From: Aphrophora alni
Taxonomy: Eukaryota > Arthropoda > Insecta > Hemiptera > Aphrophoridae
Assembly (NCBI GenBank): GCA_963513935.1
Contig: OY740774.1
Coordinates: 87,252,385-87,316,384 of the forward strand
Direction of reading: 5' to 3'
Length of the DNA: 64,000 nucleotides
A program made the translations under genes and the position numbers. The notes beneath the pieces were generated by a model. That model was not told the DNA's origin, ran no database searches, and saw only the letters and a program-made list of their open reading frames with translations. Positions 8,946-22,091 of the stretch are shown one piece after another (the stretch's first letter is position 1; every line of letters starts with the position of its first letter).

Positions 8946-11550
8946 GAAAACAAATTTAACAAAATTGGTCCGATTTTTAAATGCTTCGATCTTTTATAAC
9001 GCCTGTATGAACAAGTAATAAAATGTCAAACTTGGGGATGGAGTGTTCACACGTGTCATTTGGGTATTTATAAACTTCTTTTTAAAAATGATAATTGGTT
9101 AAACCAATTTCGATAAAATCGAAATTTTTAATTTTTGAGGAAATAAATTGATAAAAACTTCATTTGTATGATCAAAATATTTTGATACGAAACTGGCCCA
9201 CTCTGTTAAGCTATATAGATGAATTACATTTTTTAATTTTCCAATTGATTTCACACCTGGTCTCTTGAAATTCTAAAACAAGTATCAAAATATGACAAAT
9301 ATATATGTCCTTATATAAATTAATTGTGTCGTGTAAAACCACCAATATCTTAATTTCAACAAATCCACATTACAATATGTATTAATACATGAAGATACGG
9401 TTTATTTAAGTCAAAAACACTCTCTGGCAACTTTAAAGTGATCACGTTCTTCCTGGAACAATGGTTTTACAAGGAAGGACTCTTTTGTTGTAAGTGTGTT
9501 GTGAATATTTTACAAGAGGTTTCGAAATTGAATTTCAAAGTGGTCGACCTCGCAGAATAAAGTGAACTTACAGTTGTTCACAAAGGAATTGCTGATTTGT
9601 AGAAATAGTTACCTTAATATTGCAAAACAGGTAGATAATGTAAACAATAGAAAACCGATGCACTAACTTTCTTACACAACCATTTATAAAAAACCAAGTA
9701 GAGCTACTGACAAAAAACGGTACATGTCGCCATATAATAAAGAGTGAGAAAGAAAACTGTTTATAAGAATATTTATATATTCATAATAACTTCCATAACT
9801 TACACCATAAACTCGCTCTGTATTTAAAACTTTTTCAATGAATGGCGACTATTTTCGTTTGTTTGAAAGTTTAAATTACAATTTTCCCGATTTATTTTCT
9901 TTTTTGTTAAGTTTCTAAACCCTAATTTTGCAATTTTGTATGCAATCTTGTAATTTCATACAATGATTTGGGACATAACTTTTTATTATTATATGTATTG
10001 TTACCGATTTGGGTCATTAATTATGTAACCAAAATTTGATATCAATGGTAAAGTGGATTTTAAGAAATTAAGTATTTTTTCACTTTTTTTGGAACTGGAA
10101 TTTTTAGGAATAGCAACTATAATTATTTGGGTTCATAGAGACTCGTGTGATCAAAATCGTCAGAGAATATTTTGAGAATATCAGAACGTTTAGTGTGACT
10201 TATGTGCCAATACCTTAAAATTTTGAGATATTAATAAATGAAAGCAAATGTCTCGAGATATATTCCCAAAAAAAATGATCAAAACAGATTAATTAAAGAA
10301 ATCCGAATTTTACGTTTTGGTCTTAAATTACTAAATTTTCCGTAAAGAAAAAATTTATGAAATTAAAAGCCACTACAAATATGTTCAAAATATAACAAAT
10401 TTAACGAAAATGAATCAATTATTTGGGCTGTACAGCAGAATACATCCATTATAGTTTTAAAGTTATTGGATAATTATAAGTGCATTCGAAGATAAACAGC
10501 ATTTGTGTTTATAAAAGTAACACACGAGGGTTCGAAAGTATTGATCAACTATCGCCATTAAGTTAAAAAACCTAGATTATGACCATGAAAAGATCCATCA
10601 TAGCCCAGTATCTTAGGACTATAGTGGAAACTAAAATTAAAACTAGAAACCTAAGAAAGGTACTAGTAGTTAAAATAACTGAGACTATAAACAAACCCGT
10701 TCCAAAAATCACAAGTCAACAGCAACACAAAAATAACAAACACAAAATTGAACCGATATCAAACCTTGTTCAAAGTCGACTGTTAGATTTTAAATACAAA
10801 TAGATGATAAATATTCGAATAAGCTAAGTCACTAAAAAAATTAAAAAGGTGGTTGTAAAATCTACATTTTTTTTTCTCAGAATATCAGCGAAAAACTCAA
10901 CATCCATGTCTTCGTATATTAGAAAAGTGTATCTTGAGAGACTTCTAACACATCAAGAAACTATGCAGGACACGAAAGTAAGACTAATATGCAATTTAAT
11001 TAACATATCTCGTTTTCATCTCGTGAGGAAGTAAAAGTATTTGTTGAGAAATTATCAATAAAAGAGAATGGCTCAAACAATGGTTAAATCACAATTATGG
11101 TTTTTTTCTTAGTTGGTTTTTTATTTCAATTTATTTATTTATTTTTACTGAGTTATGCTCGTAAAACCATCGAAACAAACATTGGCTGAACACAACAGAT
11201 CATATATTAGCCGTTGAAATAAAACTAAAACTATGAACTAAAAGTTTAAATATTATAAAATGTAAACAAATTGGCTATAAATTAATAATGGTGAAATTTT
11301 ATAAAAATCCATAAAGCAAAACACACGGATGTAACAATCAAATCATTTTTACCTATCATAAATGTTCAGGACTCGTAAGAAAAATAACGCCTGATCAAGG
11401 ATCTCGTATCACCCTAGAACATCTCCTACATTAAATTCATTATGTGCTTAACCGACAAAACAACTTAAAAGAAATGGCATTGCGGAAGATTCCCGTATTT
11501 GGTTTTCATCATCATAAAACAAAATTATAAAAGATAATAGAGGTCGCTAG
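8946..11550. other. AT-rich intergenic sequence
   Basis: A long stretch dominated by A and T. The frames at 10,579-10,803 and 10,849-11,034 are Lys/Asn/Ile-rich and look incidental. No repeat family, RNA gene or transposon end could be supported. Confidence 0.45.
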
Positions 11551-11720
11551 CTGTAAAATACTCTAATGTCGTCAGTGTCGTAAGAGAACAAGAGTTTGTT
11601 AAGAGCGATCTTATCAGAAAAATTAAGGAGAGTCATCTAACCCAAGACTACATTAATAAAGTAGATCCAGCTGAGTACCTCGGAACTTTCAGACCAGTAT
11701 TCACTATAAGTGAGCCCTCT
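11551..11720 (+). repeat. Family A repeat
   Basis: It contains the diagnostic AGAGAACAAGAGTTTG block, CTAACCCAAGACTACATTAA, TAGATCCAGCT and the terminal hairpin TCACT-ATA-AGTGA at 11,701-11,713. The opposite end, with the GGCG...CGCC hairpin, is not preserved here. Family A has no coding capacity. Confidence 0.8.
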
Positions 11721-12480
11721 TGGAGAGACCGACGCGAAGATGTGTTAACTTCCTCTCAACGCCAAATATTCTTCAATGACAGTATCTTTTATTTATTTCA
11801 GTTTATTATACGTTACTATTGTCCATTCCCTCTCCCATCGGCAATGAATTACGTGTTTTATTACAGATAAAAAGCCAACTGCCATAACACTCTGCGTGAC
11901 TAGAGAAATTTATGTTAAATAAAACAGAAACACAATATTTATAGAATTGTAGGTTAAGGGGAACACGAAAGTTGTTAGCGGTTTGTTTGTAATGGCTGTA
12001 GCTTTATTAGCCATTTAAATGATCGTGTAGTGTCGAATTTATATTCGAATATAAAGTTTAAAATAATCCATGTCACGCTAAACGTACGAAATTAAACACC
12101 TTGGAAATTTAAAATGTTAAGAAACTGTCTTGTAAAGATGTTAGTTTAGTTGTCAAAGATTATGTAAAATGTTTCACAATTTCCCCGCTTCTTCTTTGTC
12201 TAGGTCCTATGACCATAGCCTCCCGCACAGCTTTCCTTCTGCCTAATGTTTATTTTATAAGCAAGTAACTGTCTACTGTCATAAATATGTATAAATTGTT
12301 TGATTTTTTTAAAGTTTGTTTACTCTGTGTTAATTTTCCTCGTAAGTGCCGTAACTGGTGAAACCATAGTCGGTTGATTAAATTCCATAAAATGTAATAA
12401 AATATTGTGTTTGTCTTTCATTTAACACAAATTCTGCCCAGTACGTTTGGTTGATAGTATAAATTTATGTTATATATCTA
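11721..12480. other. Intergenic, nothing recognised
   Basis: No supported frame, RNA or repeat was found between the family A copy and the transposase pseudogene. Confidence 0.45.
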
Positions 12481-12895
12481 CAGAGTGTTCAACTTAATAG
12501 AAGTTTAAAAAGAAACAGTCATTTAAAAAAGTTATTTATTTACAAAAAATTCTGGATTGATTTATTTGTTGTTATAAGTAAACGTATTGGTTATTGGTCG
12601 ACGGTGTTTTCAAGTAAATCCACAAAAAGAAGTCAGGACTGGTGAGATCAGGGGATCTTGTTGGTCGAAACCCTGTTCACCAAAAAATCCTCATAACAGA
12701 GGTAGCGGTTTAAGCAGTTGCACTATCTTGCTGGAACCAGCTGTTACGTTCATACTCTTCCACCAATGCGATGACTTGTTGGATATCCTCTTGGAAGGGT
12801 TAGGCATTGGTGGAATTTTCATAAAACAAAGGTCCAATTATTTGACACCTCGAAATAACACACCATACGCTAATTTCTTTTAGATGCAAAGGCGT
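12481..12895 (-). pseudogene. Dead Tc1/mariner-type DDE transposase
   Basis: One minus-strand frame, broken by three stops, reads VWCVISRCQIIGPLFYEN, then EDIQQVIALVEEYERNSWFQ followed by QDSATA, then RPTRSPDLTSPDFFLWIYLK. This is the classic C-terminal half of Tc1/mariner transposases: the second catalytic Asp is in the QD motif and the third acidic residue is in SPDLT. The DNA end at 12,480 (CTACAGAGTGTTCAA) resembles the termini TACAGGGTG of the MITEs at 44,515 and 62,447, which suggests this transposase family mobilised them. The N-terminal half was not found. The plus-strand frame at 12,587-12,883 is its shadow. Confidence 0.85.
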
Positions 12896-13584
12896 TTCAG
12901 TGTATTTAGGAGAGTTTTCAGTTCCCCTTGTTTAGAAATTGTTACTTCTAAGGTGAAAGCAACCTCTATATGTATAAAACACAGGGTCGAAAATAACAGT
13001 GTTACATCGAATTACGTTTTTATACCATTTACAGTTATAACTCTCTAAGCATAGTCTCCAGGAATGAGCTCATGAAAAACCTGAATTTGGTTAGGTTAGG
13101 TAAACTTTGAGCTGAAAATTATTGCATAGCCGACAAACTTAAAAATTCCATTACAGTATTTCGTCTCAGAAGACATCAAAATGAATATTGCGCTACTAAA
13201 ACGTGGACATCAATCTTAGACCTAATTATAAATTTTTGACATTACTTATCCTATACTAAGTAAGTATAAAGGTGTAAAAAAAGTACATACAATTTATCAC
13301 ACACAAAATCATATACCAAAAAAAAAAACAGAAATAAAACCAAAACTCAAAATTTCCACAAAAGAATTTGAAAAATACTTTTCAAAAATATAACATCTAC
13401 GGACCCAGACAAAAACGTATCTGTCGCTTCTCAAAAATTATCGGTTAATGAGATAAAGTGAACCATGAACGCCTTTGATGAAGTTCCAATATCGTTAACT
13501 CGGCATAGCTTTTACGATTAAATTTTGGAATTATGTCAATATTTACACTAATGTTTCAAACAGATAATTTATTTTTGTTCGTTA
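12896..13584. other. Intergenic, includes short TTAGG-like run
   Basis: A short GGTTAGGTTAGG run lies near 13,090. The N-terminal half of the upstream transposase might be expected here on the minus strand, but I could not read it. Confidence 0.4.
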
Positions 13585-13800
13585 GAGGCGAAACACCTCG
13601 CAGTAATCATCGCCTTACAAAAAAAAAATAATAAGACTCCTTACCCTCAAATACTACAATAACATCACGGTCGGAAAAAAACAAGTGTTGATCAAGAAAG
13701 GCCGATAAAAAAGATGAAAGAGACGGAGCTAAACCCAGACTCTTTGAAAAAAAAAGTAAAGGCCAATATACACCAGGATTGGGTACCTCTGAGGAACAAA
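13585..13800 (+). repeat. Family A repeat, near full length
   Basis: It begins with the hairpin end (GAGGCGAAACACCTC ... TCATCGCCTTA) and continues through the CCTCAAATACT, CGGTCGGAAAAAAACAAG and GGCCGATAAAAAAGATGAAAG blocks. The distal end is diverged. Confidence 0.75.
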
Positions 13801-15104
13801 CAGCAAAAATCTTACGATTCGTAAATTTTTGGCAAAATACCAGGCGGTAAAAGAACTAATTTTGATATTTTACAAATTAATCAACAAAAAAGGTTTCGTT
13901 TTATTTGAGTTCTTTGTGGTCAATTCCGTTCACCACCTCCCTTTTTCCAGGCAAATACTTCCAATCTAACATCCCTATAACGGGTTGCCTGAATGATAAA
14001 TTACTGGGGAATTTATTTTGCATCAAATCTGTTTACTTCAGGCACCCGCAAGAGAGACAGGATGTGTTCAAGGAAGTGCATATCTTCTAGTCTACATGTA
14101 TCGGATAACCGATATTTCAGGTACCCCGAAATTGTTCACCCACCAAATAATGAATATTTAGCCCCTTTTTGGATGAGTCATACGGCCCAGGTTTTCGGCG
14201 GTGCGTCTCCAAATTTCGTATTTAATTAAATATGTGATAAGTTTGGCCTAATACTGTTTCCTAGACCATTAGTTTTGTATAGAGTAATTCCCTTAATACT
14301 ATTCTTAGTTGATTTAGTTTATTGTATATTATATTTAAAAACATAGTTTTAATCGCTCATGGAGCTGGCTGGCTGAGCTGTAGTATTTAAGTATTCGAGC
14401 AATTCTCCCCCCCCCCCATACCCTAATTTCCTACCCGAACTCAAAATCTCTTAACGATCCACTCGCTCAAAACTACAAATTCATATAAATTTACAGGTTG
14501 CTGTAAGTTAGATCCTACATTTTATCAAAATTGTAAGAAATGATTTTCAGAATATCCTAATTTTTTATTTAAATTTAAATAATTTTGTTTTGTAAGATTC
14601 GTTTTTTTATCTTGGACCATCACAGCGGTGTTATGGTCTGGAAATTCCTAAGAAATATCATGTCATTATATATAAATTTTGAAAGTTATTTATATATTTA
14701 AAGAGAGATTAAGCTTAGGTTAAGTTATAATGTGTGTCACAAACTCATTAAATTGTTTATGAATTATATTCAATTAAAATCTAGTTTATCATGACCGTGG
14801 TTTTCCTTTTACTAATTATTTTACACACTGATTTGGGTTATGGATTTTTATATTTTAACAAAATTTTTACGAAATCGGTTGAGAAAATTTTGAAAAACTA
14901 TGACTTTTATAAGTTTTTTTTATTTACCTATAACTCCCTAACCAACCATTTTAGTTTCTTTTTTGGTTTTTAGAGGCTAAAGTTGAGCAAAATTAAATCA
15001 AAATTTTTACAACTGATTTTTAGAAAAATCGTCATTTTGTATTTTAGTCTTATATTAGCCATATATAAATTTAGAATTATAAGGAAATTAAATATAACTC
15101 CTTG
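13801..15104. other. Intergenic; C-homopolymer at 14,408
   Basis: There is a run of about ten C at 14,408-14,417. Overlapping plus-strand frames at 13,905-14,090 and 13,993-14,229 are somewhat less AT-rich than their surroundings but match nothing I know and have no splice support. The 14,780-15,060 part is very AT-rich. Confidence 0.4.
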
Positions 15105-15245
15105 AAATATGAGGTTTTCTTGACCAACTCTTGTTCTATTCCGACCTCGACCCTAATTAATTATTCAAGGGCTTGGAGTTTTCATTTTATATTCATTTAT
15201 TACAAGGCGATGACGAGCGAAGCCATTTCCGCCTACAAAGAAGGA
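15105..15245 (-). repeat. Family A repeat, partial
   Basis: Reverse-orientation copy with TGACCAACTCTTGTTCTATTCC, a CGACCTCGACCCT block and the hairpin end AAGGCGATGACGAGCGAAGCC. The TCACT-ATA-AGTGA end is absent. Confidence 0.7.
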
Positions 15246-16224
15246 ACAAATATATATTCGAGGCCTTAATAAGTCCTTACTTCTGACGTGCTGAAGGGAT
15301 AAACCACTCGATTTAAGTAGAACATTTCCACTCATCAACTTGATTTTAAACATATATTACTGCTAAGATATCTATTAGTTCAAAATTAATTAGGTAACAT
15401 TGGTTACAGTAAAACTTTATATACAACAATAATTAGTAACTGAATCTAAACCACGCCGCTTCATGAAACTTGACAAGTATGTTAGTGTTTGATTGTCATA
15501 GTTTACAAAGTCTGTGACAGCAACACATCGATATTGTATCTTTGAGTGGTGTTAATGTTTGAAATACTTGCCATAAGTTGTTTCGCCTTTGGTTTGGATA
15601 ATTCAACTAAACGAAATTGAAGTTGTTTTCATAAAAAATATACAATTTTTGGACAGTGAAAACAACGAACAAACTTTCTTATTTCATCTGACAATAAAAT
15701 AATGAAAATTTTAAAACAAAATGTAATTTATTAGTTGGCAACTAGAGTGAAAAGAAATCATAGATACCGGATTTTATATAAGTCCTTAAATCTGCTTTGC
15801 TTGTGTTATAAAATATGTCCTCAGCGTAAGTTTTACTTCCTTAAAATTAAGCTTTTAATGACGTAGTTGAAGTTCTTTTTGATTTTGACCATGTATTCGT
15901 AAACAGTATTTCTTTAAAAAAAGATTTTACACACGGTATTTGGATTTATTAATTTTCATATTTTACTAAGTTTTAACTAAATTGTTAGAGCCGATTTTGA
16001 AAAAAAAAAAACTAACATTATATTTTAACTAAATGGCCGATATTTTGGTTTTTTAGATATAACGAATCGACATTTTGGGGGATGTGGTGACCAACTTGTT
16101 TTGTTTGGGTCCTTATAGGCCACACGTTAGTAAATGAAATCTACTTTTCAAAAATCGTTTTTTATTAACGCAGCTATAAATATTGATCTATGAAAAACAT
16201 TTTTTTTATATAAAAATAATTCTC
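15246..16224. other. AT-rich intergenic sequence
   Basis: Nothing firm. Near 15,578-15,600 the minus strand reads CCAAAGGCGAAACAACTTAT, reminiscent of the hammerhead-like arm at 43,854, but no core or stem is intact. Confidence 0.4.
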
Positions 16225-16420
16225 TAGGTACAGCTAAAATATGCCCACATACTTAATGAAAATCCGTCCACCCGTTTAGGCTGTAGTGTACCTAATATAT
16301 ATGACAGACGACAGATAGACATCAAAATTGAAACACTTTTTATAAACTCAGGGGACCTCAAAACGGATAAATACGCAAAAACCGAAAGATAGATTTTGTG
16401 ATTTTCTTTTGTTACACAAG
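16225..16420 (+). repeat. Repeat family J, LINE-tail-like
   Basis: It aligns with 55,500-55,620: CCACATAC..AAT, a CCACYCGTTTRGRCTGTAG block and ACAGACRAC, followed by GACATC. The reverse of 34,690-34,790 has the same order. Such blocks, an ATCAAAATCGGTC-like sentence followed by CAGACAGA, are common at the 3' parts of insect non-LTR elements. The class is inferred from this resemblance only. Confidence 0.5.
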
Positions 16421-17830
16421 CATTTTGTAGAAAAATAACCACCAGTGAAACCAAAAGTTGAAGTGTTCTTCAAATTTCATTGTTGAATAAATGTGTTTAC
16501 AATTTTACAGTGCTAACATGAGATTTCATAGATCTGTCACATGGTACGCTACATTATTCTGTCGTTTTATCCCAGTGCTAATCCGTCTACTTAAAAGAAG
16601 AATCCACGAATAAAATGTCTGTTTATAAACGCCTTATTTTATTAATGTATTGCACAATAAGATTTCCTCATTTAAATCTCCTTTCCTTATGTATCTCTCC
16701 CTCACATGGAGAGATTTGTGACAGCTCTTTATTTTATTTTCTCTCTACAAAAAGAAAACCAGAATACTGAAGTTAAGGATTTCATTTATGTTACTTTATT
16801 TACAAGATATATTATATTTCAAAGAACTACGAATAACATTGATTGGTTCTCGTCGAAAGTTATTGGTGCAATTCAATTTTTGTGAAAACAAATATATTTT
16901 TTTTGCAAAAAATTGAATTTGGATCACTTCTGTGATATATTGAAACCCCTGATTGATTTTTACTTTTAATTTTGCATATAGTTCTAATGCCATGGCGTGA
17001 AATGCTTGATGTCGTATTTTCAAAGTAGTTCCAAGAATTCATGTGGTTCATTTTTATTTTTGTAGACGTTTTATCACCTTTTTTTTAAATTGTCCTGGGT
17101 TATATTAGAAACTCACGATAAGAAAATTTATAACTTGAACCATATCTCAACCAGGACACTTACGAATATTGACTTTTTCCAAATTATTTGTATAGTTAAA
17201 TTGATAATTTTCTCGACTAAGAACATATCTAGAACTGAATATAAGTTTAAAAAATGTATTAAAACTGTTAAAAATTACGTGGAAACTTGTAATTGTCTTA
17301 TATTTGGGTGCGCTAAGATCGAATTTTGAATTTGGACTAGGAACATTTTGTGATTTATTATTTTCATTGTTTTGTAAATTATTTACTTAGCGTTCCTTCT
17401 GCATTGTTGGAATATGCTAATGGAGCCACAAGACGTTGCTATTGTTTACTTGAGGTTAGTTGTACCTAGGGGTGACTAATAAAGATAAATCATCCCTAAT
17501 GAAGTGCATACAAGTCACATATGGAACACTAATCTAATAACTCAAACCTAAGACACCTTGGCTGTGAGACGATATTAAATTTCCTTTAAAACTTCAACAC
17601 ATTGTGTCAAAAACTAAACCAGAAACAAAGTTGTCGTTTGTATTTAAAATTAATAAATGGTGAACAAATATATTTTCAAAACTGTGTGATAGTAGCTTGT
17701 TATTAAAACGAAATATAAAAAGTACAACACTGGTTAACATCAACATACACGAAGGTAAAATAAGTGTTTTAGACCTGTCGCCGATAGATGTTTTTACTGA
17801 AGAGGCAAGGTATAGTCGTCTACTTAAGAT
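16421..17830. other. AT-rich intergenic sequence
   Basis: The frames at 16,796-17,051 (minus) and 17,090-17,329 (plus) are Lys/Ile/Asn-rich and not supported. A short family A-like GTACCTAGGGGTGA lies at 17,463. No other feature was seen. Confidence 0.4.
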
Positions 17831-18054
17831 TATTTATTGTCTATTTATTATTGCCTTAGGTCTGGCACGGTAACGGGACCTGATGGGCTTGTCGCCGGCT
17901 TGGCCAATAACAGGCCGGTGGGGGTAGCTGCAGCCCTGCTATGTTGTCACTTTTCCGACTGACGCGACCGCCAAACTTGACAACAGCGCAACCAAACTCT
18001 CCCCTCCCAACGCTAGACCCTGACCTAAAGCAATATTAAATAGACAGTAATTTA
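17831..18054. mobile_element. GC-rich TIR element (MITE-like)
   Basis: About 37 bases at 17,831-17,867 are imperfectly complementary to 18,018-18,054; both arms share GTCTATTTA and TTAGGTC blocks. The interior is strikingly G+C-rich for this window and contains a further small inverted pair, GGCTTGGCC with GGCCGG. It carries no reading frame. No target-site duplication was clear, so the ends may be a few bases off. Confidence 0.6.
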
Positions 18055-18890
18055 GGTTAGTGGAAAAGAAGTTACCCCAGCACTGTGTACACTGACATAA
18101 GTTTCTGGGATCTGACATTGGAAGTCATGGATTTATGGCTCCGCACTGATTTCACCACTCTTCAAGGATGGTATACATTTCAAGATAAATTAGATAGATG
18201 ATTATACTGCGTCAGTGCAGTGAGATATGCTACACAGATTAATTCCACATTCCAGGACAACGACCAAACTGGGACGAGCTTATTAGTGCCAAGTATGGAA
18301 CTGGAACTCCATCTATTTGGAGGAATACCTTTGCGTTTCGCATTTAGATGCTAGATAATCTTACTGAGTGCACAATTAAATGAACTCAGAATAAGTGAAG
18401 TTGTATATTCGCTTACACAGTCAACTGGACATGACAGCTTCAGTGTTGTATAGAGTTGAACCTTGCTTGTGGATAAGGGCAAACTTAAAATATCTAAAAA
18501 GTAAAAAGCAGATTCATTGTAAACTACAGTTTTAAATCAGGAAACATTCGAGTCATAAAGACTATGGAGAGAAGACGTCCCAAGATGCCGAATAATCAGA
18601 GAACATGCACTCCATGATTATAAGGAGCACAGAGCTATTTGGAATAGTTTGTACAGTTTGTAGACAGTTTTGGAGACTTGTGACACGGTTTAATGAAACT
18701 AGAGGTAAGACAGTGATCATGTTGAACAGAGATAAACTTTGGATGGTGACTGGACTGTTGACAGAGCACTGTTCCCTGAAAAGATATCACAATATAAGGT
18801 AAGAGTTGTCTCCCATCGTGTCATAGGTGTGGGGTGATTGAAACATCATTTATTGAAGGAGTGTTTTGGCAACAATCCCATTCGTTATAA
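18055..18890 (+). pseudogene. Decayed non-LTR retrotransposon (RNase H/C-terminal part)
   Basis: At 18,605-18,802 a frame contains NRDKLWMVTGLLTEHCSLKR, matching the conserved end of the RNase H domain and downstream region of insect LINE polyproteins, which usually read near LLTGHC.L..H. After a +1 frameshift, 18,801-18,887 reads SCLPSCHRCGVIETSF, the cysteine-rich C..C stretch that normally follows. An earlier open piece at 18,250-18,348 (PGQRPNWDELISAKYG) may belong to the same element. No reverse transcriptase motif is preserved. The 5' limit is uncertain. Confidence 0.65.
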
Positions 18891-20369
18891 AGTGTTTGAA
18901 ATTGTTAAATTGGATATAACTTATCTTCAAATCATGACATCTGATGAAGTTACCTTGGATTACAGGGTAGATTTATATTCTATAAAAATCCTCAAAAGAT
19001 AATGGCGATCCAAGATAACCTTCAGATTTTTAATTTGTCCATTTTTTAATCACACATCATTTTAAATTTGTTTAATTTTAATATCCGTCAATTTGGAAAT
19101 GTTATAATATTTAGAGACTCCTGGAAAACTATTTCTATGAATATCATTATTGTTTTTTAATAGTTCAATAAATATATAATCTGATGGAGAGGAAGAACTA
19201 AAAACCAGCCGTGGAATCAGTCTTTTGATCCAACCCGCCAACAAAAGATGTTGGAATAATGTTATGTTGTTTGTAATTAGACCAATATCTCCCTTAATAT
19301 ATTTATTGCAACAGATAATCTTTCAAACCTAGTGTTTATTTCCAAACAAATAGTACCTGTATTGTATTGTACCTGTATATGTATTGTATAAAATAGCAAT
19401 TGGTAAAAATAACAGAAAACAGCATTAATAACAAGACATAACAGTTAAACGACATAAGACGCCTACGCAACCTTGCGTGTAACAGCAATTCAAGGCAGTT
19501 CCATTGACACGTAAGCGTATGTTTGCATGTGTGTTTATTGAATTATTACTGTTATTAAAGTAGAATCGTGTGTTTCAGTTGCCAAAACTTTAGTATTTTC
19601 GTTTGGAAACAATATAATAGCATGCTGTCAATCTATCACGTTTAAAACTATAAAATAAAAGTAATTATTGGCATTGATTGGTATTAACAGCTGTAGAAAT
19701 TTGTTACCAACTGCCGTCAAGAAATAATATAAAGATATTTAAGATGAATTAGTTGATCAGAACATCTCGTAATTTTCAATACACGCACGTAAAAAAACTA
19801 AGTTAATAATGAACACAGATATTATGAATTTCTAGTTGGTTAAAAAATTCGAATTTACAATTTGTGTTGTTCATTTTTTATTTATAACCAGGAAGCTGTT
19901 GTATAATTCTACTAATGTTGTAAGCAATATTGTAACAAGTTCCTAATATTTTGAATTTCATATTAATATATTAAATCTCAGTGTAAACTAAAAATCAGCT
20001 GATCAACAGCTGGAAGATTAAGGATATACATTTTGTGATACTCAAGAAAAGTAAATGTTGTGGTACTCAAACAAGCACCAAAGTTTAATTATTTTTTCTT
20101 CAACAAATCCAGAGATATTAGCCCATACTAAGACTTTTCAGACGTCCGGTATATTTGTTAATTTTTAACTTTTCCTACTTAAAAATTGTTCACACAATTG
20201 CAAGTTAAAACAATAACAATATAATTTTATATTTTATTATGTAACATGGCCAGGACAATATAATACAATGTGAATATAGATCTTGTTACTCTAATATACA
20301 AAAACAATGTTTAAAAAAGCCGATTGAATAATACAAAGATTCATAAGTTTTGCATCTATCTGGATCAAC
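18891..20369. other. AT-rich intergenic sequence
   Basis: There is a short repeated GTACCTGTAT / TGTATTGTA patch at 19,350-19,390. Nothing else was supported. Confidence 0.4.
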
Positions 20370-20640
20370 AATGATAAAATCCCTCAGGACTCACTGTAAT
20401 GCTTATGGGTTTGTAAATCCCAAGGGAAATAGTTGGATTTACGCCTATTTTAATGCAGTTTTGTGTTAGGTGGCTCTCTTTCATCTCTCCTATCAGTACT
20501 CACTTGATTAACTCTTGCTATTTTTTCTATGACGATAAAATATTTTAGGGCAAGGGGTCTTTATTTTTTTTTGGTCTTTTCTTCCTATTCTTTATAAGGT
20601 GAAGATAACAGCGTTCACCTTTAAAAAACAAGGAAAATGA
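20370..20640 (-). repeat. Family A repeat, near full length, diverged
   Basis: Reverse copy. It starts near CAGGACTCACTGTAATGCTTATGGG, passes TAGTTGGATTTACGCC, TTTCATCTCTCCTATCAG and TTGATTAACTCTTGCT, and ends close to GGTGAAGATAACAGCG. It is strongly diverged, so an old insertion. Confidence 0.7.
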
Positions 20641-21677
20641 AAATTAATGCCACGTTTAAAGTCAAATCTAATTATTACTTATTAACTATTTACTTATTAT
20701 CAGTAGCTAATATCAAACTTCAAAATAGTTAGTCTAACTGAAGACCTTTGTGTGTTGATCTTAAAATAATGAGTGACAAATGTCTAGAGACAGACATCAT
20801 TAAGAATAGTTTATCTGTATTCCCTACAGGATCAAAACATCGACAAATCAAAAACAAAATATTGACGTTTTGTTTCATTGCTTTCCAATTACGTAAAACA
20901 AAAAAATAAATTAATTATCTACTTTATACTTTAGTATTTCAGACCAGGTTTTTAATAAATTTTGAAAACTATACTTTAGAATCCAATAATATAAACAAAC
21001 TGACTAAACTTTATTGAATTTATTTTAAAACCTGAAGTTATTTTTCGCAAAGAGAAAATTACCGTAAAGCTGAAAGAGTGACAAAAACATTTACAAAGTT
21101 GTTCTTTAAGATTTGAACACTATATAATTGTAATTGAATTTGTTAAAAAAATTATTTTAGAGGGAACCTACTACAAAACAACAAAATGTTGTTTGATTTT
21201 TTCGTTAAACATTTCAAACTATAAAATGTTATAATAAATGTAATAAAATAGTACATGGCCATTATGGTACTTACCCACCCCAACAAACAATGTAATACAA
21301 GCAGATCCCATAAATCTAATCTTCAAAAGTAAGTTTCTTAAGCCTTGTGGGAATAGTTAAATTGTATTGAAAGACCATGAGTTCTTACCTCTTAGGGTAA
21401 GTTTGTTTATCTGTTGTACTGAACGTAGTAAATGTGTATCAATATTTTCTTAACGTCGGCTAGACCCTAAAAAAAACGAGCCTCGTATTTGTATACATTA
21501 AAACGTCTCCACTCTCTAAACGCGATTTCATAACTATACGAATAGCAAACTTTCTTGACATCTTAGAGAGTTGATTACGTGCAGAATTTAACTTATATCT
21601 AATTTGATAAGTTGAATAGTACACGAAATATGAAATACTCACCATTTTAGCATTTTCAAATAGATTTTATGAATTTA
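20641..21677. other. AT-rich intergenic sequence
   Basis: No supported feature. The frame at 21,460-21,645 (minus) shows no motif. Confidence 0.4.
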
Positions 21678-21755
21678 AGTAGGGTTCTATATGAGGACAC
21701 TATCGTCGCCGATGCTAAATTTCATGTTCCTCTCTTAATTTTTGCTGCTATCGCG
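21678..21755 (-). repeat. Dispersed repeat family F, copy 3 (partial)
   Basis: The reverse complement reads AGGAACATGAAATTTAGCAT then GACGATAGTGTCCTCATATAGAACCCT, matching 4,710-4,760 and 30,285-30,330. Confidence 0.65.
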
Positions 21756-22029
21756 CTTACGTACAGACAACAACAATGACGGAAAGACCGCACGTCAAAA
21801 TCACTTTTTCAGTTTTTTGGTCATGAAATGTGGAAAATTCCGGTTGAAGTTGTTTTTATTAGCAAACTAACTTTGTATTCTGGGAAAGAAAAACGTAACA
21901 AGTAGTAAGTATTGACGATTTTCGGTCAGGCAAAACCTTCTTACAAGAACGTTGTAAGCAACTGTTCAAATTACACTTTTCTTTTTAAGTTTATTTTCTC
22001 TGTTTGAAGTTATTTGTTAATGATGGAAG

Positions 22030-22091
22030 TTCAATTTTATTATTATACATTTTTCGGACATTTGCCATCATTTGTGTGTTAAAAATCAAAA
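22030..22091 (-). repeat. Penelope-like element 3' tail
   Basis: The minus strand carries TTTTTAACACACAAATGATGG and CAAATGTCCGAAAAATG, which recur on the plus strand at 59,491-59,548. Because it lies just beyond the PLE coding end and the hammerhead-type motif at 22,092, it is most likely the 3' terminal region of that element. Confidence 0.6.

Noticed and set aside
10579..10803. 74-codon ATG frame
   Set aside because: Lys/Asn/Ile-rich with no motif and no splice or polyA context.
12587..12883. 98-codon plus-strand frame
   Set aside because: It is the antisense shadow of the minus-strand transposase remnant, which reads with conserved QD and SPDLT motifs.
14408..14417. C homopolymer as a functional element
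   Set aside because: A single run of about ten C with no partner sequence; most simply a microsatellite.
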